Assembly: GCA_023664325.1 (NCBI GenBank)
Contig: JAMPFS010000005.1
Location: 25,544-89,543, forward strand
From: Clostridium sp.
Lineage (GTDB): Bacteria; Bacillota; Clostridia; Lachnospirales; Lachnospiraceae
Length of the DNA stretch: 64,000 bases
Direction of reading: 5' to 3'
Under the pieces are notes generated by a model. The model ran no database searches. It was not told the DNA's origin and was given only the letters and a program-made list of their open reading frames with translations. Both the position numbers and the translations under genes were made by a program. Positions 46,566 through 55,701 of this stretch are shown here, piece by piece (positions within the stretch are counted from its first letter, which is position 1; each line of letters opens with the position of its first letter).

Positions 46566-48017
46566 ATGAAGAAAGATATGAAAACAAAATCCTTAAAAAA
46601 AAATATAATTATGAATTATGTACGGACAGTCACAGGTGTATTATTTCCATTGATTACACTTCCATATGCATCTAGAATTTTACTCACAGATGGAATGGGG
46701 AAAGTAAATTTTGTAGCTTCCATTATTGTTTATTTGCAGATGATTGCATCATTAGGAATTAACACTTATGCGATTCGTGAAGGTACAAAAGTCAGAGAAA
46801 ATAAAGAAAAAATAAGCAGATTTTCGAGCGAAGTACTTTGTATTAATATGGTTTCCATGTGTGTTTCTTATGTAATTGTTCTCATACTTATGTTGATTCC
46901 TGTATTTAAGCCGTATCGAAGTTCTTTGTTAATATATAGCATGGTTGTGATATTTGGCGTAATCGGTGTGGAATGGTTATATTCTATTTATGAAGATTTT
47001 GAATATATTACATGGCGTGCATTGGCTTTTCAGATAATTTCGCTGATTCTTTTATTTATTATGGTACGTTCCGAAAAGGATGTTAATAATTATATCCTGA
47101 TAACGGTTTTGTCTACTGCTGGATCTTCAATCTGCAATATTTTGCATAGCAGAAAATATGTGAATTGGTTTACCCATATAAAAGATTATCAGTTATTAAA
47201 ACATATAAAGCCGATCATGATAATTTTTGGAACATCGATAGCATCGAAGATATATTTGAATATGGATACAATAATGATTGGTCTTATTAAAACAGATAGT
47301 GAAGTTGGACTTTATTCAGCCGCTATTAAACTAAATGCTGTTTTATATACGCTGATTACTGCTGTAAGTGGTGTAATGCTGCCTAGGTTATCTTATTGTC
47401 TTGGTCAAAACAAACGAAAAGAGTATGAAAGTCTTGTGAATTTATCGATGCAATATATGATGTTTGCAATAATACCGGTTATAGTGGGGCTTGTTTTGAT
47501 CGCTCCTCATTTACTTAGAGTATTTTGTGGAAAGGCTTTTGTGAATGCTGCGGTTACGATGAGAATTATGTTACCCAATCTTTTTTGTTCTATTTTAAAT
47601 GGTTTTGTTGCGTATCAGATTCTTGTTCCAAATAATGGTGAAAAAAAGGCATTACTGGCAACAATTGCGGGCGCTGTGACAAATCTTTTACTCAATAGCA
47701 TTTTCATTCCTCTATCTGGAAGAAATGGGGCAGCTATCGCAACAGTAATTACAGAAATAGTAGTGTTTATAATTTGTATTTATAATGCATCTAAAATCAT
47801 GAGTTGTAAAAAGATTTTTAGCGGTATTTGGCAATATTTTATGGCATCAACAGTGTTTTTGCTTGTTAAAATTGTTATAATGTGGATGAGTATTACAAAT
47901 GATATATTAGTGGTTATATTAGAAATTTTGTTAGGTGGAATAGGATATGTTATTATATTAATAGTTATGAAAAATCAGTTTGTGTTTGAGATGTTGAAGA
48001 TGATAAAGAAGAAGTGA
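46566..48017 (+). CDS. Oligosaccharide flippase (Wzx-like, MOP superfamily)
   Basis: 483 residues with about 14 membrane spans. The N-terminal NYVRTVTGVLFPLITLPYAS is typical of Wzx-type flippases that move lipid-linked repeat units outward, and a paired Wzy polymerase would be expected. This is a second export route beside the TagGH-type ABC exporter, which points to two different polymers or repeat-unit assembly. The ribosome binding site is weak. Confidence 0.9.
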   Translation: MKKDMKTKSLKKNIIMNYVRTVTGVLFPLITLPYASRILLTDGMGKVNFVASIIVYLQMIASLGINTYAIREGTKVRENKEKISRFSSEVLCINMVSMCVSYVIVLILMLIPVFKPYRSSLLIYSMVVIFGVIGVEWLYSIYEDFEYITWRALAFQIISLILLFIMVRSEKDVNNYILITVLSTAGSSICNILHSRKYVNWFTHIKDYQLLKHIKPIMIIFGTSIASKIYLNMDTIMIGLIKTDSEVGLYSAAIKLNAVLYTLITAVSGVMLPRLSYCLGQNKRKEYESLVNLSMQYMMFAIIPVIVGLVLIAPHLLRVFCGKAFVNAAVTMRIMLPNLFCSILNGFVAYQILVPNNGEKKALLATIAGAVTNLLLNSIFIPLSGRNGAAIATVITEIVVFIICIYNASKIMSCKKIFSGIWQYFMASTVFLLVKIVIMWMSITNDILVVILEILLGGIGYVIILIVMKNQFVFEMLKMIKKK

Positions 48018-48080
48018 GTGAGATGCAATAAATATACTTGATAATAAGTTTTATATTGTTAGTAAGGAGAAATGTTGGTT

Positions 48081-48995
48081 ATGGAAAAAGTGAATATCTT
48101 AGTATCAACATACAATGGCATGAAATATTTGCAAGAACAGATGGAAAGTTTATTGAATCAGGATTATTCTCATTATGAGATTCATATAAGAGATGATGGT
48201 TCTAAGGATGGAACGGTAGAACTCTTGCAGCAGTATGCGAAAGAGCATCCGAACAAGGTGTTTGTTTATGAGGGGGAAAATTTGGGATACAAGCTGAGCT
48301 TTCAGTGGTTGATGCAGCATTGTGGACAAGCAGATTTTTTTTCATTTTGTGATCAGGATGATTACTGGTATCCGGATAAGGTGAGTAGAGCTGTTGAACT
48401 GCTCCGCAAGAGGAATCAAAATATTCCGTTGATTTATTTATGTGATTTTTATTGGTGTGATGGTGAAATGAATCGACAAAGGCGTAATAATGGATATGCG
48501 AAATATCATTCTTTAGAAAAATATATAACTTTGGGAGATCGGAACGCTTTTGGGTTTACGGAAGTATTTAATAAACAAGCACTGGAATGTGTAAAGGATA
48601 GTGAATGCTTTGCCGGATGCTCCCATGATGAGATTGTTTATATGTATTGCTTGTGTAATGGTGAGATTATCTGGGATGATAAAGTATGCGCAGATTTCAG
48701 GCGACATGGAAATAATACTTCAGAGACAGATTTGCAGGGTGGCAGTAAGATAAAACATTTTTTATGGAGAATTAAAACATTTTTACTTAATTCCGAAAAA
48801 GCGAAGATGTATGAAAGAATGAAAGTTTTTTTTGATGGATTTTATTCTGAATTGGGTGAATATGAAAAGAGTGTTTATGAATTATATTTAGGAGAAAAGG
48901 GGAGGCTAAAGAAAGCGTTTATGCGAAAGAGATATCGAGATTCTTTATTTGATGAAATATCGATACGCATATTATTTTTGTTAGGTAGAGTTTAA
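48081..48995 (+). CDS. GT2 family glycosyltransferase (rhamnosyltransferase-like)
   Basis: 304 residues. Motifs are NILVSTYNGMKYLQEQMESL, IRDDGSKDGT and FSFCDQDDYWYPDKV, the DQDD form common in rhamnosyl-type GT2 enzymes. The C-terminus is helical and basic. The substrate is not known. AAGGAG at 48064-48069 favours ATG 48081 (spacing 11) over ATG 48072 (spacing 2). Confidence 0.87.
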   Translation: MEKVNILVSTYNGMKYLQEQMESLLNQDYSHYEIHIRDDGSKDGTVELLQQYAKEHPNKVFVYEGENLGYKLSFQWLMQHCGQADFFSFCDQDDYWYPDKVSRAVELLRKRNQNIPLIYLCDFYWCDGEMNRQRRNNGYAKYHSLEKYITLGDRNAFGFTEVFNKQALECVKDSECFAGCSHDEIVYMYCLCNGEIIWDDKVCADFRRHGNNTSETDLQGGSKIKHFLWRIKTFLLNSEKAKMYERMKVFFDGFYSELGEYEKSVYELYLGEKGRLKKAFMRKRYRDSLFDEISIRILFLLGRV

Positions 48996-49013
48996 ATAGG
49001 AAAAGGTGGGTAT

Positions 49014-49874
49014 ATGTTATATAAAGAGTATGATGCGGAAACATTACAAAGTTTAAAAAATATAGAATTGGAATTGTTAAGGGATTTTCAGAAATTGTGT
49101 GAGAGACATGGTCTGGAGTATTTTGCAGGAGGTGGTACAGCAATCGGAGCTGTGCGGCATCAAGGCTTTATTCCCTGGGATGATGATATTGATGTGAATC
49201 TGTACAGAGATGATTATGAATTATTTTTAAAATATGCGGAGGAGGAGTATTCTGATAAATATGAGATTATGAATGCGGAAACATCGGATGTTTATCCGTT
49301 GATGAGTACTCGCTGGATGAAAAAAGGAACAAAATTTAAGGAAGAATGTTTCAAGGATTTGGATTTGGATTTAGGTGTGTTTCTTGATATTTACTGTTTT
49401 GATAATGTACCCGATGATGATAAAAAGATGAGAAGGCAGGGAAGAAGTGTCTGGTTTTTAAATAAACTTATGATATTGAAGGCGGTGAAAAAACCGGTTT
49501 TATATTTTGACGGATGGAAGGCAAAAGTAGTATATGTAATCTCGTGGATCGTACATACATTGCTGAATCTGTTCCATGTGTCTAATGCTTTTTTATATAA
49601 GCAGGTTAAAAAGGAATTGACAAAATATAATGGTCAACGAACAAAGAGAATTGCATATTATTTTGATCCAACTCCATTTACCAGTGTCATTGATTTTGAT
49701 GATGTATTTCCAACAAGAAAAGTTCCTTTTGAAGACGGTGAAATGAGGGTGGGATGTCATGTGGAAAAGTATCTGGAAAAGCGTTTTGGAGATTATATGA
49801 AATTGCCACCGGAGGATAAGCGGCATAATCATCCTCCATATATATTTGATTTGGGTGATGAAGCAGAAGTATAG
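49014..49874 (+). CDS. LicD family phosphotransferase
   Basis: 286 residues. The LicD nucleotidyltransferase-fold signature is clear: GGGTAIGAVRHQGFIPWDDD with acidic residues at 56-58 and 60. LicD proteins attach phosphocholine or other phospho-substituents to surface glycans. A membrane-touching hydrophobic segment lies near 170-190. No licA/licC genes for choline activation are in the window, so the transferred group is open. The GH25 protein with choline-binding-like repeats makes phosphocholine worth testing. AAAAGGTGGG precedes the ATG. Confidence 0.9.
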   Translation: MLYKEYDAETLQSLKNIELELLRDFQKLCERHGLEYFAGGGTAIGAVRHQGFIPWDDDIDVNLYRDDYELFLKYAEEEYSDKYEIMNAETSDVYPLMSTRWMKKGTKFKEECFKDLDLDLGVFLDIYCFDNVPDDDKKMRRQGRSVWFLNKLMILKAVKKPVLYFDGWKAKVVYVISWIVHTLLNLFHVSNAFLYKQVKKELTKYNGQRTKRIAYYFDPTPFTSVIDFDDVFPTRKVPFEDGEMRVGCHVEKYLEKRFGDYMKLPPEDKRHNHPPYIFDLGDEAEV

Positions 49875-49924
49875 TAGTTTTATGATGTGTATGAGTTGGA
49901 AGCATATAGAAAGGAAAATGCATA

Positions 49925-50984
49925 ATGAATCATGTGAAAACATATAAATGTGAAGTTTCAATTGTTATACCGGCATATAATGTAGAAAAATATGTGCGAG
50001 AATGTCTGGATTCTATAATAAAACAAACATTTCAGGATTTTGAAGTCATTATTATTAATGATGGTTCTACTGATGGTACATTGGACATATTAAGAGAATA
50101 TGAGGCAAGTTATACTGACAGAATAACAGTAGTTACTCAGGAAAATGCAGGTCAATCTAATGCAAGAAATAGTGCAATGAAGTATATTAAAGGAAAATAT
50201 ATGACTTATATAGATGCAGATGATTATATATGGGAAGATTATTTAGAAACTTTGTGGAATTGCGCAAAAAAAGAAGATGCGGATTTAGTCATATGCAGTT
50301 ATGAAAAATTTAAAAATGATGGAACAATTATTTTGACAAGAAATACCAGAGATTGGGAAATTGATTTTGGTAATGGGTTATGGCATGTTTTCCAGTATAG
50401 CCCCTGTGCTAAATTGTACCGGAGCGATATGATTCTGGATAATGAAATAAGATTTGGGGAAGGGGAAAGGATGGAGGATGGTCCTTTTGGCATTATTACC
50501 AGTTCCATTGCAAAGAGAGTCGTTACATTGGATTATTTTGGATACCGTTATCGTTATTATGAGGAATCAACAATGGGGGGGGGTTCGTGAAAAGGGCATT
50601 TCAGAAACAAACGATAGGCAGATGTTTCCATATAAAGGAATTGAGGATGCTATCCAAAAGGTTCATATGATCAGAGGATCTGAGTATGATAAAGTATTGG
50701 AGTATTGCGTGATAAAGGCTTTGGCAGGATTTGTTTTTGAATTCAGTGCAAAAAGTCCAAAATCTACGGTAAAGTATATATGTGAATATTCAGATTATAT
50801 TATGAGAACCTATTTTCCAAATGTTTTAAAGAATCCATATATGCATTTGCATCGATTAAAAAAGTTGCCTTTTTCCCACAGGGCAGCGGTAGTGGTATAT
50901 AAAATAAGTTATTCTTTGCATTTGTTATATCCGATAGCAATTTTGTATCAAGAACTGACTGGAAAACGAAAAAATAGTAGGTGA
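49925..50984 (+). pseudogene. GT2 family glycosyltransferase split at a nine-G tract (possible phase-variable gene)
   Basis: The first 221 codons encode a GT-A domain (VSIVIPAYNVEKYVRECLDS, INDGSTDGT, YIDADDYIW) and run into a stop just after MGGGS at 50575-50589. With one G fewer in the G9 tract the frame continues as MGGVREKGISETNDRQMF to 50984, giving a normal GT2 of 352 residues. As read, the enzyme lacks its C-terminal third and is probably off. This is either a slipped-strand on/off switch or a sequencing error in the homopolymer. All other parts are intact, which argues against an old pseudogene. Confidence 0.85.
50575..50583 (+). repeat. Poly-G tract of nine bases inside a glycosyltransferase gene
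   Basis: Nine consecutive G follow CAACAAT inside an AT-rich gene. Lengths of 8 or 11 would restore the full reading frame and 9 breaks it. Such tracts change length by slippage in known phase-variable surface genes of other bacteria. Confidence 0.9.
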
Positions 50985-51008
50985 TATAATTAAGAGGAGG
51001 TTCTTAAA

Positions 51009-52514
51009 ATGGATAAGAAATATCATGGCATTATTTTTGTAGTAATAGCAATTTTTTGTGGGGTTTTTATATTGAGTGGTAAAGAATGTTTGGCAGCGAA
51101 GAAGGAAAAGATTGTGTTTGAGAATATAGAAAATAAACGGTTGGACATGTATAAGGGGCAGAAAAAAAGAATCAAGATCGATACATCTTATTTAGTGGGA
51201 AACGAAAAAATAAATTGGTCCAGTTCAAATAAAAAAATTGTCTCTGTCAATAAACAAGGAGTACTTAAAGCAAAAAGGTGTGGTAAAGTAAAGATTACAG
51301 CGAGGATTAAAGGAAAGAAGACAAAGACAAATTTATGGGTAGAGGTTTCAAAATTAAAAAAGGCGAAAAAAATACAAATTTTGTCGAATAAGAAATACTT
51401 ATTAGTGGGGGAATCTCTTTTATTAAAAACAAAAAAGAAGCCTTTGAAAAGCAATGATGAAATTGTTTGGAAGTCATCAGATGAGGATATTGCGGTAGTT
51501 GATGAGAATGGTTGTGTGACAGGAGTATCGGACGGAAAGGTCGTAATTACTGCGAAGGCTAAAAAGAGTAGAGTGGTTTGTAAAAAGAAATTCTCTGTTT
51601 ATGATAATAAGTTAAAGTCAATATACTTAACAGAAAAAAGTATGGTGCTTGGTTTGTCAGAGAATCGCCAGTTGACGGTGAAGAAGAATCCGGATTTTGT
51701 TACGAATGATCAGTTAATATATACCTCAAGTGATAGCTCTGTTGCATCGGTGGATGCTTCCGGTGTTGTAACCGGAAAGAAAAAGGGAAAAGCAGTCATA
51801 AAGGTGACAGCAGTGTCGAATAAATTGGCAACTGCAAAGTGTACAATAACGGTGAGTGAGAATAAAGGTTATATTACAAAACAGATGCTTGACAAACTTG
51901 ATTTAAAAGATGTGGATAATCTGATGATTGTTGCTCATCCGGATGATGAAACCCTATGGGGAGGAGGTCATCTTATTTCAGATAATTATTTGGTAGTATG
52001 TTTGACAAATGGAGACGATGAGGTGAGAAAAAGGGATTTTATGAATTGTTTGAAGGTATCAAAGGACAAAGGAATCATTCTTTCTTATCCAGATTTGATA
52101 GATAAAAAGAAGGGTGTAGGAATAGAAAACAGGAGTACGTGGGAATATGAACAATTGGCAATACGGAAAGATATTGACATGTTGTTGAAATATAAAAAAT
52201 GGAATATAGTAGTGACACATAATCCTAATGGGGAGTATGGACATCAGCATCATAAATATACAAGTAAACATGTGACAGATATGTTTAAGATGCAACCATC
52301 TTGTGCAAAGCAATTTATGTATTTTGGGAAATACTATTCAAAGAACGAAATAACGCCAGGTTTGAAAGAACAATTGCCGGAGCTGCCCGCAGATGTATTT
52401 AAGGAAAAGAAGAAGATGATGGATCAGTACCAATCTAAAAAGGCAACTCTTTATCAGGTCTATTACCATATGACACCTTATGAGGATTGGATTCCTTATG
52501 AGGATTGGAAATAG
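51009..52514 (+). CDS. Secreted protein with three Ig-like (BIG_2) domains and a PIG-L deacetylase domain
   Basis: 501 residues. A signal peptide (about 1-30) is followed by three bacterial Ig-like group 2 domains (about 33-112, 117-197 and 200-285), each with the WSSSN/SSD..V..G.V..GK pattern. A PIG-L/LmbE zinc deacetylase domain comes last: AHPDDE with H310, D312 and D313, and GHQHH at 411-415. PIG-L enzymes remove N-acetyl groups from sugars and most are cytoplasmic, so a secreted form with adhesive-like domains suggests editing of exported glycan or wall sugars. AAGAGGAGG precedes the ATG. Confidence 0.9.
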   Translation: MDKKYHGIIFVVIAIFCGVFILSGKECLAAKKEKIVFENIENKRLDMYKGQKKRIKIDTSYLVGNEKINWSSSNKKIVSVNKQGVLKAKRCGKVKITARIKGKKTKTNLWVEVSKLKKAKKIQILSNKKYLLVGESLLLKTKKKPLKSNDEIVWKSSDEDIAVVDENGCVTGVSDGKVVITAKAKKSRVVCKKKFSVYDNKLKSIYLTEKSMVLGLSENRQLTVKKNPDFVTNDQLIYTSSDSSVASVDASGVVTGKKKGKAVIKVTAVSNKLATAKCTITVSENKGYITKQMLDKLDLKDVDNLMIVAHPDDETLWGGGHLISDNYLVVCLTNGDDEVRKRDFMNCLKVSKDKGIILSYPDLIDKKKGVGIENRSTWEYEQLAIRKDIDMLLKYKKWNIVVTHNPNGEYGHQHHKYTSKHVTDMFKMQPSCAKQFMYFGKYYSKNEITPGLKEQLPELPADVFKEKKKMMDQYQSKKATLYQVYYHMTPYEDWIPYEDWK

Positions 52515-52558
52515 AATGTAAAAAATTATCACAACTATGGGATGCAAAGGGGATAAAG

Positions 52559-53665
52559 GTGGAATCGGAGAGAAAAAGAATACAATCAATAGATGTGTTA
52601 AGGGGCTTTTTTATGTTTTGGATTGTAGGAGGAACAGACATATTATTTTCATTGAGAGAACTGTTTCCTACAGAGAGTTTGCAGAAGTTATGCTCATGGT
52701 TTGAGCATGTTGAATGGAGTGGGTTTCATTTTTATGATATGATATTTCCGGCATTTTTGATGATATCCGGAATGACATATCCATTTTCTTTGGAGAAAAA
52801 GGTGAAGTTTGGACTTTCTCAAAAAAACATATATTTGGATGCGATAAAAAGAGGGATAATATTGTTTTTTATGGGATTGGTTTATAACGGATTGTTGAAT
52901 TGGAATTTCGACTCTTTAAGATATGCAAGTGTTTTGGGAAGAATTGGAATTGCATGGATGATAGCTGTTATTCTTTATTTATCGGTGAAGAAGATGAAGG
53001 CGCTGGTTGGTATTTGTGTAGGAATACTGGTAGTTTATTGGTTGATTCTCGGTTTTGTACATGCACCAGATTATCCGTTGGCAGATATCTTTTCACCTGA
53101 AGGAAATATTGTTTGTTATTTTGATAGAAAATATTTACCGGGATCTCTTTTTGGAGAAATCTATGATCCGGAAGGAATTCTTAGTACAATACCATCAGTT
53201 GTGACTGCCCTCATAGGCATTCTAATGGGGGAATATATAAAAAGGGAGTTTGAAAATTGGAAATCCCTTTTGATACATGTATTTATTGTCGGGGTAGCAT
53301 TGGTTGGCTGTGGTCTCATATGGAATGGTGTTATGCCAATCAATAAAAGTTTGTGGACGAGTTCGTTTGTCTGCATCGTTTCAGGTATAGTTATGATAAT
53401 ATTCTGCTTTTTTTATTATATGGTGGATATTTTAAAGATATGGAAATGGACATATCCATTTTTATTAATAGGAAGCAATCCCCTTTTTGCCTATATGTCT
53501 CGACGAGTGGGGTATGTTTCGGTGATATGCAGTTTTGCTTTTTCAGGACTGGCTAGTCAGTTTTCGGAGTGTTATAGTCCTTTATTGTCAGCAGTGGCAT
53601 ATATGTTAGTTATGTTGGCACTTCTTTTCCTTTTATATCAGAATAAGATTTATTTCAAAGTCTGA
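52559..53665 (+). CDS. DUF5009 / heparan-glucosaminide-acetyltransferase-like membrane protein
   Basis: About 368 residues with roughly ten membrane spans. The N-terminal RIQSIDVLRGFFMFWIVGG and the MIFPAFLMISGMTYPFS segment match the DUF5009/NagX branch, related to HGSNAT, which carries acetyl across membranes onto amino sugars. Next to a secreted deacetylase, it may re-acetylate or modify glycan outside the cell. GTG 52559 after AAGGGG (spacing six) is the best start. A longer TTG start at 52505 would overlap the preceding gene. Confidence 0.78.
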   Translation: MESERKRIQSIDVLRGFFMFWIVGGTDILFSLRELFPTESLQKLCSWFEHVEWSGFHFYDMIFPAFLMISGMTYPFSLEKKVKFGLSQKNIYLDAIKRGIILFFMGLVYNGLLNWNFDSLRYASVLGRIGIAWMIAVILYLSVKKMKALVGICVGILVVYWLILGFVHAPDYPLADIFSPEGNIVCYFDRKYLPGSLFGEIYDPEGILSTIPSVVTALIGILMGEYIKREFENWKSLLIHVFIVGVALVGCGLIWNGVMPINKSLWTSSFVCIVSGIVMIIFCFFYYMVDILKIWKWTYPFLLIGSNPLFAYMSRRVGYVSVICSFAFSGLASQFSECYSPLLSAVAYMLVMLALLFLLYQNKIYFKV

Positions 53666-53710
53666 AAAAATGGATATTGAAACCTATATTCGAGGAGGAT
53701 GTTGATAGAG

Positions 53711-55621
53711 ATGCTAGATGCAATATGCATAGGAATTACATTAATGATATTATTAGGATTGGCTTATTTGTTTTATTCAGCAATCCAAGTAACTCCGGAG
53801 GAGGGAATGGCAAGCGCTGTTATGTCAGTATTAACTATAATATATATTGCTGGGCTTATAGGAAATACATTTATTGCGTTTGTACTTGTATTCGTTTTTG
53901 GTTTGATAGGGATGGTTGTTGCGGTAGTGGGGCAGATCAAGGGAGTGGAAAGACGGCTTACTACTTTTATCACACCGGGAATCGCCATGATAATGGGGTT
54001 GGTTTGCTTTGCAGTAGCTGCATTTTCAGGCTTTCATATTTGTAATTGGGATGAATTGTACCAGTGGGGAAAAGCAGCTAATTTTATGGTGGAGTACAAT
54101 AGATTGCCCAATGGCGATCAGTTTACAGGGCAGTCCTTACTATTGTCCAGTACTACATTTTTTCATTATTTCATGGCAAAACTGTCAGCACTTATTGGTG
54201 GCAAGATTGTTGAGAGTGATTATTATGTGTCAAATCTGTTACTTTGGTTTAGTGCCATCTTACTGCCCCTTTCCGGATGCAGATGGAAAGATTGGAAGAA
54301 AGTATGGGGATTTGGAATTTTTCAGTTTTTTTTAGCTGCATTGCTTTTTGTGCAACCCTATTACAACATATATACTGACCAGGCAACTGCATATTGGTCT
54401 GGTGCAATGATTGCGTGGATTTATTTGAAAAAATGTAATAAACGAAATATTTATCTGGTACCATTGCTTTTGCTGAATATAGGGATGATGAAGAATATGG
54501 TAGGACCGTTATTTGCAGTACTTGTTGTAATTACGGTTATTATATTATATGTATCGGAATGCAGGATCAACATGCAGCCTGTTTTACCCCCAAATTGGAG
54601 AAAAATATTATTTTCACGACAAGGTCTAATTGGAATAGTGATTGCTTTAACCCCGATTATGTTTGTAGGTATTTGGTCTTTTATTGTTGGAAAAAACGGT
54701 TTGTTTAGAGGCGCTATTCACATACCTGACAAAAAGAGGATGGTTCTTACGCTTAAGTCAATGGTAGAAAAACTGTTTATAGCGGTTAATATGAAGGAAG
54801 ATGGATTATGTATTTCCTATCTGTTGTTTTTCTTACTGGTGGCGGCAATTTGGTATCTTGTATATCCAATTATTTTAAAAAAGAATCTTAGACAGCCATA
54901 TTCTAATCTTGTCGGAATGTATTTGTTCGGATTTGTAGGATATTTTTTTATAATGTTGTTTGCGTATTTAAATGTATTTGGTTATGTGGACAGCATACGG
55001 GCAATGTCTTTAGATCGATACTTTTCGGATTACATGATGTTGGGGGTTATTCCGGTGACGATACCATTGTTTTTATGTATGGATGAAAAGTGGAATGTTT
55101 ATACTGCGAGTTTAAAAAAAGGAATTGTCTCGGTTTCATTCATATTTATTGTCGGTGGGTGTAGCAGTTATCTGTTACCGAATCTTTTCCACCTTTATGC
55201 GGTAGATACAGATTTATATAAAGAAAGAGAGCGATTTATAACATATACAAAAAATGTAAAGGAACTGACAGGGAAAAAGGGAAAAATTTATTTTATTAAT
55301 CAGGCACAGTCGGGCTTATATACGTTAGTGGCAGATTATGAAATGGGAAACCAGTTGATAAGAGAAGGAATGTGTTTTAATTTTAGAAAAGATACAAAGG
55401 AAACAGTTTTAGGACTTACAGAGTATGATATTAATACCTTGCCAGATGTATTAGTGGAGGAAGGGTATGATTACTTATGGGTGTATACAAGCAACGATTA
55501 TTTTGAAGAAGAAATGGAAAAGCTGTTTGATGTGAAGAAGATAAAAAATGGAGCATTTTATAAGGTTCACAAAAGTGAGAATGATGTTATTCTTGAGTAT
55601 TTAGGAAATGTGCAAAAATGA
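53711..55621 (+). CDS. Large polytopic membrane protein (GT-C-like), function unknown
   Basis: About 636 residues with around 12-13 membrane spans and a soluble C-terminal region of about 120 residues. An early extracytoplasmic loop holds CNWDELYQWGKAANF, acidic residues placed like those of GT-C glycosyltransferases. I do not recognise a named family. It may be a glycosyltransferase or a Wzy-like polymerase; the cluster otherwise lacks an obvious polymerase. GAGGAGG at 53692-53698 directly touches ATG 53699, so ATG 53711 is more likely the start. Confidence 0.65.
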   Translation: MLDAICIGITLMILLGLAYLFYSAIQVTPEEGMASAVMSVLTIIYIAGLIGNTFIAFVLVFVFGLIGMVVAVVGQIKGVERRLTTFITPGIAMIMGLVCFAVAAFSGFHICNWDELYQWGKAANFMVEYNRLPNGDQFTGQSLLLSSTTFFHYFMAKLSALIGGKIVESDYYVSNLLLWFSAILLPLSGCRWKDWKKVWGFGIFQFFLAALLFVQPYYNIYTDQATAYWSGAMIAWIYLKKCNKRNIYLVPLLLLNIGMMKNMVGPLFAVLVVITVIILYVSECRINMQPVLPPNWRKILFSRQGLIGIVIALTPIMFVGIWSFIVGKNGLFRGAIHIPDKKRMVLTLKSMVEKLFIAVNMKEDGLCISYLLFFLLVAAIWYLVYPIILKKNLRQPYSNLVGMYLFGFVGYFFIMLFAYLNVFGYVDSIRAMSLDRYFSDYMMLGVIPVTIPLFLCMDEKWNVYTASLKKGIVSVSFIFIVGGCSSYLLPNLFHLYAVDTDLYKERERFITYTKNVKELTGKKGKIYFINQAQSGLYTLVADYEMGNQLIREGMCFNFRKDTKETVLGLTEYDINTLPDVLVEEGYDYLWVYTSNDYFEEEMEKLFDVKKIKNGAFYKVHKSENDVILEYLGNVQK

Positions 55622-55701
55622 TAAAAAACAAGGAGCAGGGATACATTTTATGGTTGATAGTAGAAAACGGTACGGATATGAAAATAAGGAGGATATAGAT
55701 T

